Position numbers and translations under genes: made by a program
Notes under the pieces: model-generated
Seen by the model: the letters and a program-made list of their open reading frames with translations, nothing else
What the model was told of the DNA's origin: nothing
The model's database searches: none
DNA from: Mitsuaria sp. GD03876
Lineage (GTDB): Bacteria > Pseudomonadota > Gammaproteobacteria > Burkholderiales > Burkholderiaceae_C
DNA length: 64,000 nucleotides
Direction of reading: 5' to 3'
NCBI RefSeq assembly: GCF_029840635.1
Contig: NZ_JAOCCU010000009.1
Location: forward strand, 62,001 to 126,000
Shown: positions 31,652-40,448 of the stretch, piece after piece
Position numbering within the stretch: the stretch's first letter is position 1
How the letters are laid out: every line of letters starts with the position of its first letter

Positions 31652-32560
31652 ATGAAGCTCACCAACTTGCGGGCGCTGGTCGCCGCGGTGGAGGAAGGCA
31701 GCCTGCGATCGGCCGCGCGCCGCGTCGGCGTGTCCCAGCCGGCGCTGACGAAGATGATCCGCGAGCTCGAACGCGAGCTCGCGACCACGCTGCTGCTGCG
31801 CTCGACCACCGGCGTGCTGGCGACCGCGCAGGGCATGGTGCTGTACGAGCGCGCGCTGGCCGCGGACCGCGAGCTCGCCCATGCCCGGGAGCAGATCCAC
31901 CAGCTCAGCGGCCGCATGACGGGCTCGTTGACGATCGGCGCGGTGCCGCTGGCGGTGATGCTGCTGGTGCCCGAGGCGCTGCGCACCTTCGGCGCCGAGT
32001 TCCCCCAGATCCAGCTGCGCATCGTCGAGGAGCTCTACATCGCGCAGCTGACGCGGGTGCGCAAGGGCGAGGTCGACATCGCGCTGGGCCCGCTGCCCGA
32101 GCACCTGCCGCGCGGCGAATGCACCGTCGAGTCGCTGATGCCGATCGACATGGTGGTGGTCGTGCGCAAGGGCAATCCGCTGGGGCGGTCGCGGCACCTG
32201 GCCGAGCTGGGCGAGGCGCGCTGGGTCTACACCGGCGCCACCGAGGCCACCGGGCTGCCGCGCACGCTGTTCGAGCAGCACGGCCTGGCGCCGCCGCCGG
32301 CGGGCGCGGTCGTCAACTCGACGCTGGGCCTGCTGTCGGTGATCGCCAGCGGCAACTGCGTCGGCCTGCTGCCGCGCCAGATCGCCGCACATCCGTTCGC
32401 GAGCCAGTACCTGCACGTCGTCCCGGTGAAGGAGGCGCCGCTGCGCCTGACGCTCAGCGCCATGGCGCGCAACGACGCGGCGGTGAAGCCCGCGGTGCGG
32501 CACTTCATGGCCCACCTGCATCGGGCGGCGTACTCGCTCACGCAGGGGCGGGCTCAGTGA
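31652..32560 (+). CDS. LysR-family transcriptional regulator (GbpR/LigR-like)
   Basis: A 302-residue regulator with N-terminal helix-turn-helix (VEEGSLRSAARRVGVSQPALTKMI) and an effector-binding domain (TGSLTIGAVPLAVMLLVPEAL). The -10 TATCAT ends 8 nt before the ATG, so the mRNA may be leaderless. Neighbours are the divergent porin and the downstream co-directional ligJ; both are plausible targets. Confidence 0.92.
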   Translation: MKLTNLRALVAAVEEGSLRSAARRVGVSQPALTKMIRELERELATTLLLRSTTGVLATAQGMVLYERALAADRELAHAREQIHQLSGRMTGSLTIGAVPLAVMLLVPEALRTFGAEFPQIQLRIVEELYIAQLTRVRKGEVDIALGPLPEHLPRGECTVESLMPIDMVVVVRKGNPLGRSRHLAELGEARWVYTGATEATGLPRTLFEQHGLAPPPAGAVVNSTLGLLSVIASGNCVGLLPRQIAAHPFASQYLHVVPVKEAPLRLTLSAMARNDAAVKPAVRHFMAHLHRAAYSLTQGRAQ

Positions 32561-32606
32561 GACCCTCATCCCGGCACTGTCCCGCCATGCCCGATTCGCA
32601 TAGCAG

Positions 32607-32626
32607 CTAGTTCGGGCCATAACTAG
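32607..32626. promoter_or_regulatory. Inverted repeat upstream of ligJ
   Basis: CTAGTT-N8-AACTAG, sharing an ATAAC half-site with the operator at 31613. It lies about 100 bp before ligJ, a position expected for an activator site. Confidence 0.45.
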
Positions 32627-32727
32627 GACGCCGGAGCCGGGCTGTCCACAATCCGCCGCAGTCGATCGCGGCAGGGCGCCGCCGTGGCGCGATCGTTCCC
32701 CACCGGCTTGAGACAGCGAGAGGGCTC

Positions 32728-33756
32728 ATGATCATCGACGTCCACGGACACTACACGACGGCCCCGGCGGCGCTGGGCGCCTGGCGCGACCTGCAGGTCG
32801 CCGGCCTGAAGGACCCCTCCCAGGCGCCATCGGCCAGCGCGCTGCGCATCTCCGACGACGAGCTGCGCGAGTCCATCGAGACCAACCAGCTCAAGAAGAT
32901 GAAGGAGCGCGGCTCCGACCTGACGATCTTCAGCCCGCGCGCGAGCTTCATGGCGCACCACATCGGCGACTTCCAGACCTCGTCGACCTGGGCGGCGATC
33001 TGCAACGAGCTCTGCGCGCGCGTGGCCGAGATGTTCCCGGACCACTTCGCCGGCGCGGCGATGCTGCCGCAGAGCCCCGGCGTCGATCCCGCCAGTTGCA
33101 TCCCGGAGCTGGAGAAGTGCGTGAAGGACTACGGCTTCGTCGGCATCAACCTGAATCCCGATCCGTCCGGCGGCCACTGGACCAGCCCGCCGCTGACCGA
33201 CCGGCACTGGTACCCGCTCTACGAGAAGATGGTCGAGCTGGACATCCCCGCGATGATCCACGTCAGCACCAGCTGCAACGCCTGCTTCCACACGACCGGC
33301 GCGCATTACCTGAATGCCGACACCACCGCCTTCATGCAGTGCCTGACCGGCGACCTGTTCAAGGACTTCCCGACGTTGAAGTTCCTGATCCCGCACGGCG
33401 GCGGCGCGGTGCCGTACCACTGGGGCCGCTTCCGCGGCCTGGCGCAGGAGCTCAAGAAGCCGCTGCTGGACGAGCACCTGCTCGACAACGTGTTCTTCGA
33501 CACCTGCGTCTATCACCAGCCCGGCATCGACCTGCTGACGAAGGTGATCCCGGTGAAGAACGTGCTGTTCGCGTCCGAGATGATCGGCGCGGTGCGCGGC
33601 ATCGACCCCGAGACCGGGCACTCCTACGACGACACCAAGCGCTACATCGAGGCCACGCCGCACCTCAGCGCCGAGGAACGGCACCAGGTCTACGAGGGCA
33701 ACGCGCGGCGCGTGTTCCCGCGCCTGGACGCGCGGCTCAAGGCCCAGGGGCGCTGA
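32728..33756 (+). CDS. ligJ: 4-oxalomesaconate hydratase
   Basis: A 342-residue amidohydrolase-fold protein, the same length as LigJ of Sphingobium. Recognisable segments: metal-binding IDVHGHYTTAP at the N-terminus, FSPRASFMAHHIGDF, LNPDPSGGHWTSPPL, IHVSTSCNACFHTTG, IPHGGGAVPYHWGRFRGL and FASEMIGAVRGIDPETG. LigJ converts 4-oxalomesaconate to 4-carboxy-4-hydroxy-2-oxoadipate in the protocatechuate 4,5-cleavage (also gallate) pathway. No ligAB, ligC, ligI or ligK homologue is in the window, so it is an orphan here, paired only with the LysR gene. Confidence 0.93.
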   Translation: MIIDVHGHYTTAPAALGAWRDLQVAGLKDPSQAPSASALRISDDELRESIETNQLKKMKERGSDLTIFSPRASFMAHHIGDFQTSSTWAAICNELCARVAEMFPDHFAGAAMLPQSPGVDPASCIPELEKCVKDYGFVGINLNPDPSGGHWTSPPLTDRHWYPLYEKMVELDIPAMIHVSTSCNACFHTTGAHYLNADTTAFMQCLTGDLFKDFPTLKFLIPHGGGAVPYHWGRFRGLAQELKKPLLDEHLLDNVFFDTCVYHQPGIDLLTKVIPVKNVLFASEMIGAVRGIDPETGHSYDDTKRYIEATPHLSAEERHQVYEGNARRVFPRLDARLKAQGR

Positions 33757-33877
33757 GCGCGGCTCGGCCTGGCCCGGCCCGGCCCGGCGGGGCAGCCCCG
33801 GAAGGGACTTCGCCGTTGCCGGCGATTGCGGGACAATGCGCGCCCTTCGCGGGCACGCAACCTGCTTTGTCTACGCC

Positions 33878-34570
33878 ATGAGCGAACCCCACTCCTCCCC
33901 GCCGTCCTCCGCGACCGCCGCGTCGCCCGAGGCCTCCGACCCGGCCGCGTCGGCCGAACCCCTGGCCGACCTGGCGATCCGCTCGCACACCGCCTTCGAG
34001 GACGCGCAGGCGATCTTCACCGGGACGCTGTTCGTGTCGCTGGCGCTGATCCTGTTCGCGCAGGTCGGGCTGCTGACCGGCGGCACGGCCGGCGCCGCCT
34101 TCGTGCTGCATTACGCGACCGGCATCAGCCTGGGCAAGCTGTTCTTCCTGATCAACCTGCCGTTCTACTGGTTCGCGTGGACCCGCATGGGCCGCGAGTT
34201 CACGATCAAGACCTTCCTCTCGATCGCGCTGCTGTCGGTGATGACCGAGTTCTCGCCCAAGCTGTTCGCCATCGACCGCATCCACCCGGCCTACGCGGCG
34301 ATCCTCGGCGGCGCACTGCTGGGCTCGGGCTGCCTGTTCCTGGCGCGGCACCGCGCCAGCCTGGGCGGCGCGACCATCGTGTCGCTGTACCTGCAGAAGG
34401 CCAAGGGCTGGCGCGCCGGCAAGGTGCAGATGGGCATGGACTGCGCGATCGTGCTGCTGGCGCTGACGGTGGTGGAGCCGGAGCGGGTCGCGTACTCGGT
34501 GCTCGCGGCCGTGGTGATGAATCTCTTCATCGCGGTCAATCACAAGCCGGGCCGCTACGCGGTGCTCTGA
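33878..34570 (+). CDS. YitT-family inner-membrane protein
   Basis: A 230-residue protein with a Pro/Ser/Ala-rich cytoplasmic N-terminus and about six hydrophobic segments. Family-like sequence: FEDAQAIFTGTLFVSLALILF, GLLTGGTAGAAFVLHYATG split over two helices, FFLINLPFYWFAW and HRASLGGATIVSLYLQ. Transport function unknown. ATG at 33878 is preferred over 33836, which would add an unlikely Cys/His-rich tail. Confidence 0.85.
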   Translation: MSEPHSSPPSSATAASPEASDPAASAEPLADLAIRSHTAFEDAQAIFTGTLFVSLALILFAQVGLLTGGTAGAAFVLHYATGISLGKLFFLINLPFYWFAWTRMGREFTIKTFLSIALLSVMTEFSPKLFAIDRIHPAYAAILGGALLGSGCLFLARHRASLGGATIVSLYLQKAKGWRAGKVQMGMDCAIVLLALTVVEPERVAYSVLAAVVMNLFIAVNHKPGRYAVL

Positions 34571-34607
34571 GCCCGCGTCGCGCGGCCCGCGCGGCGGGCC
34601 CCTGCCA

Positions 34608-34639
34608 ACCTAGGGGTGGGGAGGCGACCTAGGGATGGG
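34608..34639 (+). repeat. Pair of 13-bp direct repeats ACCTAGGGRTGGG upstream of a hypothetical gene
   Basis: ACCTAGGGGTGGG (34608-34620) and ACCTAGGGATGGG (34627-34639), start to start 19 bp. A TAGTCT -10-like hexamer follows at 34659-34664, so the repeats would cover roughly -63 to -32, a typical activator position. Confidence 0.5.
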
Positions 34640-34735
34640 CCGCTTCCCGGGCCCTGCCTAGTCTGGCTCACGGCTTCTTCACGGCCCGATCACGGGCGGT
34701 GGCCGAGATGCGAGACCTCGCAGGGGAGACACGCG

Positions 34736-35275
34736 ATGCCCACACGCCAGCTCATGGTGACGCAGCTCAAGTGCGTCGACGACACCAGCGAATCGGGCGA
34801 CGACGCCCCCTACCTGGTGGTCTTCATGGCCCACCGCAACGTGCCGGGCGGCAAGCTGATCCGCGTGCGCGACCCCGACTGGGACAACGCCTTCCATGCC
34901 GGCAAGACGGTCAACACGCGCCAGATCGTCGACGAGGCCGAGGCTGGCGGCGCCTTCGTCTTCGCCTTCCTGCTCGAGGAGGACTGGGATCCCGACCTGG
35001 GCAGCGGCGGCGTGCTGCAGCTGATGATGCAGTCGGTCTGGAACGTCTACGGCCAGAGCGGCTGGGCCAACCTGACCGCGTCGCAGCTGCGCTCGGTGGT
35101 CGGGCCCAAGCTGGCCAACTTCCTCAGCAGCTCGCTGTCCAACGACGAATACCTCGGCTGGCACAGCTTCGTCGTGCCGACGGTGACGGTGGAGACGCCG
35201 CTGTCGCCGCTCTCGTACAACGGCGACGGCGGCAGCTACAAGATCACGTTCACCGTGCGGATCAAGGGCGGCTGA
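34736..35275 (+). CDS. Hypothetical protein, 179 residues
   Basis: No signal peptide or membrane helix. The sequence begins MPTRQLMVTQLKCVDDTSESGDDAPYL in form, with an acidic, possibly metal-binding turn, and ends in beta-rich YKITFTVRIKGG. GGGGAGA upstream of the ATG supports the start. I recognise no family. The paired direct repeats upstream suggest dedicated regulation. Confidence 0.65.
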   Translation: MPTRQLMVTQLKCVDDTSESGDDAPYLVVFMAHRNVPGGKLIRVRDPDWDNAFHAGKTVNTRQIVDEAEAGGAFVFAFLLEEDWDPDLGSGGVLQLMMQSVWNVYGQSGWANLTASQLRSVVGPKLANFLSSSLSNDEYLGWHSFVVPTVTVETPLSPLSYNGDGGSYKITFTVRIKGG

Positions 35276-35315
35276 CCCCCCCGATCCCCACGGCGACACG
35301 CTTTCGAGGGCCTCC

Positions 35316-35552
35316 CTAGCCCGGCGTGCCGGCCTGCCGGCGTCGGAACTCCGGCGTCGGCAGGCCGCCCACGCCCCAGTTCTCGAGCTCGACCTCGTCG
35401 ATGACGACGAAGGTCATGTGGTGCGGCTTGCCCATCACCTCGAACAGCAGGTCGCTGACGCCCTGGATCAGGGCCGCCTTCTGCTCGGGCGTGGTGGCGC
35501 TGGCGCCGGGGGCGGTGCCCTCGCGGGTCACCTTGATGTTGACGTAGGGCAT
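35316..35552 (-). CDS. 4-oxalocrotonate tautomerase-family protein
   Basis: A 78-residue protein with Pro immediately after Met (MPYVNIKV), the catalytic residue of the family once Met is removed, plus EQKAALIQGVSDLL and PHHMTFVVIDEVELENWGVGG. The reaction is unknown. It lies 49 nt downstream of an SDR gene on the same strand, so the two are probably cotranscribed. Confidence 0.88.
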   Translation of the reverse strand: MPYVNIKVTREGTAPGASATTPEQKAALIQGVSDLLFEVMGKPHHMTFVVIDEVELENWGVGGLPTPEFRRRQAGTPG

Positions 35553-35601
35553 GGGGGCTCCTTCGATCGCGTGGGAGAGGCGGGATGGCGTGGCGCGTCG
35601 C

Positions 35602-36327
35602 TCAATGGCCGGCGTGCTGGCCGCCGTCGACGTTCAGCGTCTCGCCGGTGACGAAGCCGGCGCGCTCCAGGTACAGCACCGCGTCGACGACCTCGTCGAT
35701 TTCACCCATGCGGCCCATCGGGTGCAAGGCCGACAGGAAGTCGTGCGTCTCCGGCGCGTGCATCGGCGTCTTGATGACGCCCGGCCGCACCGCGTTCACG
35801 CGCACGCCGGTCTTGGCGTACTCGATCGCCAGCGCGCGGGTGACCGCGTCCAGGCCGCCCTTGGTCAGCCCGGCCAGGCCGGTCGGCACCGCGGAGATCG
35901 CCTGGTCCACCAGCGTGGTCGTCACCTGCACGATGTGGCCGTGCTTCTGCAGCAGCATCTGCGGCAGCGCCAGCTGCGTGACGTGGAAGAAGCCGGCCAG
36001 GTTCACCGACAGCGCGTTCTGGAAGTCCTCGGCGGTGTACTCGGTGAAGGGCTTGGCGATGAAGATGCCGGCGTTGTTGATCAGCGTGTCGATGCGGCCG
36101 AAGCGGTCGAGCGCCGTCTGCACGACACGCTGCGCGACGAGACGGTCGCCGATGTGGCCGGGCACGGCGATCACGCCGGCGTCGTCGCCTTGCCGGATGT
36201 TCCGGGAATTGGCGACGACGGCATAGCCCTGTGCGCGATACGCGGCGACGAGGCCGGCGCCGATGCCTTGCGACGCGCCGGTGACGATGGCGACCTTGGG
36301 GGCGGTGGTGCTGGAAGCGATGGACAT
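35602..36327 (-). CDS. Short-chain dehydrogenase/reductase with an atypical active site
   Basis: A 241-residue protein with the NAD(P) motif TGASQGIGAGL, NNAGIF and a C-terminal GGQHAGH. In the region where classical SDRs have YxxxK, the sequence reads GLAGLTKGG: the Lys is present but the Tyr position is Ala. Such a variant may be inactive or use another residue. AGGAG 8 nt upstream supports ATG 36327 over 36345. Divergent from a LysR gene. Confidence 0.85.
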   Translation of the reverse strand: MSIASSTTAPKVAIVTGASQGIGAGLVAAYRAQGYAVVANSRNIRQGDDAGVIAVPGHIGDRLVAQRVVQTALDRFGRIDTLINNAGIFIAKPFTEYTAEDFQNALSVNLAGFFHVTQLALPQMLLQKHGHIVQVTTTLVDQAISAVPTGLAGLTKGGLDAVTRALAIEYAKTGVRVNAVRPGVIKTPMHAPETHDFLSALHPMGRMGEIDEVVDAVLYLERAGFVTGETLNVDGGQHAGH

Positions 36328-36459
36328 GGAGAAGCTCCTGGGCATGGGGGATCCGGAGGATCCGGGGTGGTCGATGGCGCCGGCGGGATCGAGGATCGTT
36401 CGGCGTTGTCGAGAGCGTAGGAGCCGGCCCTCCCGGGCGGTAGCCGCTATCCTGTCTCA

Positions 36460-37371
36460 ATGGCTGAGCAAAAACGCACAGGGTCCCGCAAGAGGGTCGA
36501 GCGGCTCGACTGGGAGGACCTGCGGGTCTTCCTCGCGCTGGGGCGGCACGGCAGCCTGTCCGCCGCGGCGCGGGCGCTGGGGGTCAATCACGCGACGATC
36601 TCGCGACGCATCCAGGCGCTGGAGGACAGCCTCGAGGAGCGGCTCGTCGATCGCCGGCCCGACGGCTACGTGCTGACGCCAGCGGGGCGCCTGGCGCTGG
36701 CGGCGGCGAGCGACATGGAAGCCGCCGCGCAGACGCTGGCGCGGGAAGGCGACGACGACGGCGCGGTGCGCGGGCTGGTGCGGATCAATGCGTCGCCGGC
36801 GCTGGCGCAGGGGTTCCTGATCGACCGGCTGGCGCGCTTGACGACGGCGCATCCGGGGCTGGACATCGACCTCGCGACGGACCTGCGGTCGGTGAGCCTG
36901 GACCGGCACCAGGCCGACATCGCGGTGCGGCTGACGCGGCCGCGCGATGGCGACTTCATCGCCAAGCCGCTGGGGACGATGGCGTTCGGGTTCTACGGCA
37001 CGCCGGCGGTGTGCGACGCGGTCGAGAGCGGGTCGCCGCCGGTGTTCATCACCTTCGACGAGCAGAACAGCGACATGCCGGACGCGACCTGGCTGGCGCG
37101 GCACTTCCCCCGGGCGCGGGTGGCGTTCCGGGCCGACAACCACCTGTCGCAGGCGATCGCCGCGCGGACCGGGGTGGGCATCGTGCTGCTGCCGCATTAC
37201 CTCGGGCGGCAGGTGCCGGGACTGCGGGTGTGCGCGCTCGACGCGGTGCGCGAGCCGCGCGAGGTCTGGCTGCTGATCCGCGGCGGGGATCGCAAGGACC
37301 GGCCGATCCGGACCGTGGCGGATCACCTGCAGCGGGTGTTCGAGGAGGAACGGGTGCTCTTCGAGGCCTGA
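36460..37371 (+). CDS. LysR-family transcriptional regulator
   Basis: A 303-residue regulator with helix-turn-helix FLALGRHGSLSAAARALGVNHATISRR after a basic N-terminus and a LysR effector domain. TATCCT (36448-36453) ends 6 nt before the ATG, so translation may begin at the mRNA 5' end. The divergent SDR-tautomerase pair is the probable target. Confidence 0.92.
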   Translation: MAEQKRTGSRKRVERLDWEDLRVFLALGRHGSLSAAARALGVNHATISRRIQALEDSLEERLVDRRPDGYVLTPAGRLALAAASDMEAAAQTLAREGDDDGAVRGLVRINASPALAQGFLIDRLARLTTAHPGLDIDLATDLRSVSLDRHQADIAVRLTRPRDGDFIAKPLGTMAFGFYGTPAVCDAVESGSPPVFITFDEQNSDMPDATWLARHFPRARVAFRADNHLSQAIAARTGVGIVLLPHYLGRQVPGLRVCALDAVREPREVWLLIRGGDRKDRPIRTVADHLQRVFEEERVLFEA

Positions 37372-37443
37372 ACGCGGCGCGGCCGATCGGCCCGGCCGGC
37401 TGGAGCGATGGTCGAGCGCGGCGCCGGATCGCGGCGCCCGGCC

Positions 37444-38289
37444 TCAGGCGCTCCGCAGCAGCGCCCGGACGGCGTCCTCGTCCTGCGGCGTCGCCGGCTG
37501 GTAGACGACCAATCCCAGGTCCGGCCGGCCATCGACGGCGAAGGCCGAGTATTCGAAGGCCAGCGGCCCGGCGACCGGATGGTTCAGGCGCTTGAGGCCT
37601 TCACCGAAACCGCGCACGTCGTGCTCGCGCCAGAACGCGGCGAACTCCGGACTGCGCGCGCCGACCTCGGCGACCAGCGCCTCGACCTTCGCCGGATCGC
37701 CCGCGCGCGCCGCGTCGGCCCGGAACGCGGCGACGACGAATCGCGCCACGCCCTCCCAGTCGTCCTGCGCGGCCCGCACGCGCGGGTCGCAGAAGATGAG
37801 CCGGACGATGTTGCGGTCCTCCGGCGCGCGGGCGCCGTAGTCCGTCAGCACGACGGTGGCGGCGAGGTTCCAGGCGACGACGTCCCACAGCGCGGTCTTC
37901 ACGATCGCGGGGCTGAGCGTCAGCGCGTCCAGCACGCGCTGCAGGCGCGGCGTGACGCCGGTGGTTTCCGGCGCGCGGAGCTCGGGCGCGCGGCCGAAGG
38001 CGAGCAGGAACAGGTGTTCGCGCTCGACATCGGTCAGCAGCAGCGCGCCGGCGATGCGCTCGAGCACGACCTCCGACGGCGCGCCGCCGCGACCCTGCTC
38101 CAGCCACGTGTACCAGGTCGAGCTCACGTGCGCGCGCTGCGCGACCTCCTCGCGGCGCAGGCCCGGCGTGCGCCGGCGCGTCATCGGCAGGCCGAAGGCC
38201 GCGGGGTCCAGGCGCTCGCGCCGGTCGCGGAGGTAGGCGCCGAGCAGGTTGTCCCGCTCTGGGGCGATGGAGGAGGGGCGGGCGCTCAC
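37444..38289 (-). CDS. XRE-family regulator with MmyB-like ligand-binding domain
   Basis: A 281-residue protein: N-terminal helix-turn-helix (TPGLRREEVAQRAHVSSTWYTWLEQGR) and a C-terminal MmyB-type domain (LWDVVAWNLAATVVL, RNIVRLIFCDPRVR). It is divergent from the NAD(P)-dependent epimerase-like gene at 38417. The 127-bp spacer holds GTAGTG (38328-38333) and CACTAC (38352-38357) as a loose inverted repeat. Confidence 0.9.
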   Translation of the reverse strand: MSARPSSIAPERDNLLGAYLRDRRERLDPAAFGLPMTRRRTPGLRREEVAQRAHVSSTWYTWLEQGRGGAPSEVVLERIAGALLLTDVEREHLFLLAFGRAPELRAPETTGVTPRLQRVLDALTLSPAIVKTALWDVVAWNLAATVVLTDYGARAPEDRNIVRLIFCDPRVRAAQDDWEGVARFVVAAFRADAARAGDPAKVEALVAEVGARSPEFAAFWREHDVRGFGEGLKRLNHPVAGPLAFEYSAFAVDGRPDLGLVVYQPATPQDEDAVRALLRSA

Positions 38290-38416
38290 GAAGATCCTGA
38301 GGTGGGAGGGAGCCAGGGGCCTGGGGGGTAGTGGCTATACCTGGATAAGGTCACTACTACACCAGGATGCATTCTGCGCGGAGGATCCGCCCCATTCATC
38401 ACAGAGGGCATTTCCC

Positions 38417-39304
38417 ATGCGAGTTTTCGTCACTGGTGCCACGGGCTTCGTCGGATCGGCGGTCGTGCAGGAATTGATCGACGCGGGCCACCGCGTGCTG
38501 GGCCTGGTCCGCTCCGACGCGTCGGCCGAAGCGCTGGCGCGGACCGGCGCCGAGGTGCATCGCGGGTCGATCGACGACCTGGACGGCCTGCGCGCCGGCG
38601 CCGCCGCCTGCGACGGCGTCATCCACACCGCGTTCGACCACGACTTCTCCCGCTTCGCCGAGAACTGCCGGCGCGACCGCGTCGCCATCGAGGCGATGGG
38701 CGAGGCGCTCGCCGGTTCTTCGCGGCCGCTGGTCGTGACCACCGGCCTCGCGATGGCGGTCCAAGGCCGCCTCGGGCAGGAGAGCGACGCCTGCCTGCCG
38801 GTCTCCGAGGGCTATGCCCGCGCGTCGGAGCCGACGGCGCTGGCGCTCGCGGAGCGCGGTATCCACGCGTCCGTCGTGCGCCTGCCGCCGACGACGCACG
38901 GCGCCGGCGACCACGGCTTCGTGCCCATCCTCATCGACCTGGCGCGGCGCACGGGCCGGTCCGCCTACGTCGGCGACGGCATGAACGCGTGGAGCGCCAC
39001 GCACCGGCGCGACGCGGCGGTCGTGTTCCGGCGCGCCGTGGAGACGGCCGAGGCCGGCGCGCGCTGGCACGCGGTCGCGGAGGAGTCGATCCCCTTCAAG
39101 GACATCGCGGCCGCGATCGGGGAGGGGCTCGGCGTGCCGTTGGCGCGCCTGGACGGCGACGAGGCGGCGGCGCACTTCGGCTGGTTCTCGAAGTTCGCCG
39201 GCATGACGCTGGCGGCGTCGAGCGCGAAGACCCGCGCGGCGCTCGGCTGGACGCCGCGGCAGCCGACGCTGGCCCAGGACCTGGCGGACGCGGGGTACTT
39301 CTGA
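38417..39304 (+). CDS. NAD(P)-dependent epimerase/reductase, extended SDR type
   Basis: A 295-residue protein with the nucleotide motif VTGATGFVGSAVV at the N-terminus and a YVGDGMNAWSATHRRDAA segment typical of the YeeZ/NmrA-like extended SDR group. The catalytic Tyr-x3-Lys is replaced by a segment around EGYARASEPTAL, so Tyr is present but the usual Lys is not in its place. Substrate unknown. Regulated, by position, by the divergent XRE protein. Confidence 0.85.
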   Translation: MRVFVTGATGFVGSAVVQELIDAGHRVLGLVRSDASAEALARTGAEVHRGSIDDLDGLRAGAAACDGVIHTAFDHDFSRFAENCRRDRVAIEAMGEALAGSSRPLVVTTGLAMAVQGRLGQESDACLPVSEGYARASEPTALALAERGIHASVVRLPPTTHGAGDHGFVPILIDLARRTGRSAYVGDGMNAWSATHRRDAAVVFRRAVETAEAGARWHAVAEESIPFKDIAAAIGEGLGVPLARLDGDEAAAHFGWFSKFAGMTLAASSAKTRAALGWTPRQPTLAQDLADAGYF

Positions 39305-39311
39305 TCGGCTC

Positions 39312-39359
39312 GCCGCTCTAGCCGCCGCTCTAGCCGCCGCTCTAGCCGCCGCTCTAGCC
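39312..39359. repeat. Four tandem copies of a 12-bp unit GCCGCTCTAGCC
   Basis: Four identical 12-bp units in the short convergent gap between two genes, followed by a partial unit and one further isolated GTCTAGCCGCC near 39386. It adds four CTAG tetranucleotides within 48 bp. Confidence 0.9.
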
Positions 39360-39387
39360 GCCGCGCGGCCTCAGGCGTCGCGCGTGT

Positions 39388-40281
39388 CTAGCCGCCGGGC
39401 GGGCGCCGTCCGCCCGCTTCCCGGGCGGCTTCCTGGTCGGCCCGCGCCTTCTTGGCCGCCGCGATCCATGGCGCGGCGAGCGCCGCCGCCTGGCGGGCCT
39501 CGTCCTCGGTGAGCGACACGGTCGCCTCGCCGGATTGACGGGTCACGATCTCCCTGATCCCGTCGGCGGACAGCGTGTCGAAGGCGATCTCGTAGGCGCG
39601 GACCTCGACGGCCGACAGTCCCCAGCGTCGGCCGTTCAGCGCGAGCGTCAGGGCCGGGGAGGGATCGCCGTCCAGGAGGTCGGCGTGCAAGGCGGCGATC
39701 AGCGGGCGGCGCATGGATTCCGCGGGATCGAACTGGACGGACTCCGCGTAGACCGCGCCGATGCCTTTGACGCCCCCGAGCAGCGCGCGCTCCGCGAGCT
39801 CCTTCTTCTTGGCTTTCATCTCGTCGGTGAGCGACTGGCATTGCCGGTCCTGCTCGTCGACCTGCGCGAGCACGCGGTTGGCCATGGCGTTGTCGAACCG
39901 GCCGTTCTCCTTCAAGGTCTCGACCGCGAAGCGGGTGGTCGGGTTCACGCCGCACACCGAGATCAACCTGGCGACATCGCCCGCCTGTTGTGGCGTGCCG
40001 CCGTTGATCGCGGCCAGCGCGCGCTGGCCATAGTCCTGCATGGACGCGGAGGCGCCGATCGACGCGGGCATCGCGACGGAAGGCCCGTTTCGGCCGCTGG
40101 CTCCGACGGGCGCGGACGCGGGCGTGCCGGTGTTGTCGTGTTTCGCGCCGGCGGCGGCGGCTCCCGGCAGCGGCGCGGCCATGACGGCGCGCTGGCCGGT
40201 GGGCGGCGCCACCCAGAGCCAGGCGCTCGCGCCGGCCAGCGCCAGCGCGGCGGCCGCGATCCAACGGCGTCGATCGGACAT
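39388..40281 (-). CDS. Hypothetical protein with N-terminal membrane anchor
   Basis: A 297-residue protein. A basic N-terminus and hydrophobic segment (MSDRRRW…AWLWV) precede an Ala/Gly/Pro-rich linker and a helical soluble domain (QDYGQRALAAINGGTPQQAGDVARL; CQSLTDEMKAKKKELAERALLGG). It ends Gly/Arg/Pro-rich. Probably anchored in the inner membrane facing the periplasm. No family recognised. Confidence 0.65.
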   Translation of the reverse strand: MSDRRRWIAAAALALAGASAWLWVAPPTGQRAVMAAPLPGAAAAGAKHDNTGTPASAPVGASGRNGPSVAMPASIGASASMQDYGQRALAAINGGTPQQAGDVARLISVCGVNPTTRFAVETLKENGRFDNAMANRVLAQVDEQDRQCQSLTDEMKAKKKELAERALLGGVKGIGAVYAESVQFDPAESMRRPLIAALHADLLDGDPSPALTLALNGRRWGLSAVEVRAYEIAFDTLSADGIREIVTRQSGEATVSLTEDEARQAAALAAPWIAAAKKARADQEAAREAGGRRPPGG

Positions 40282-40345
40282 CGGTCGCTTTCCTCTCGCG
40301 GCCGGTCGCCGCATCGAAGGCGCGGATGTTATCGACGCCGCCATG

Positions 40346-40382
40346 GAAAAAGGCCGGTGCCCCCCATCGGAGGGCACCGGCC
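40346..40382 (-). terminator. Intrinsic terminator of the peroxiredoxin gene
   Basis: GGCCGGTGCCC (40352-40362) and GGGCACCGGCC (40372-40382) form an 11-bp stem. On the minus strand it is followed by a run of T (complement of 40347-40351). Confidence 0.88.
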
Positions 40383-40448
40383 TTCGCGACCCGTGAACGG
40401 CATGTCGATGGCCCGTGACGGCGGGCTCACCCGGCCGTCATCGCGGCC

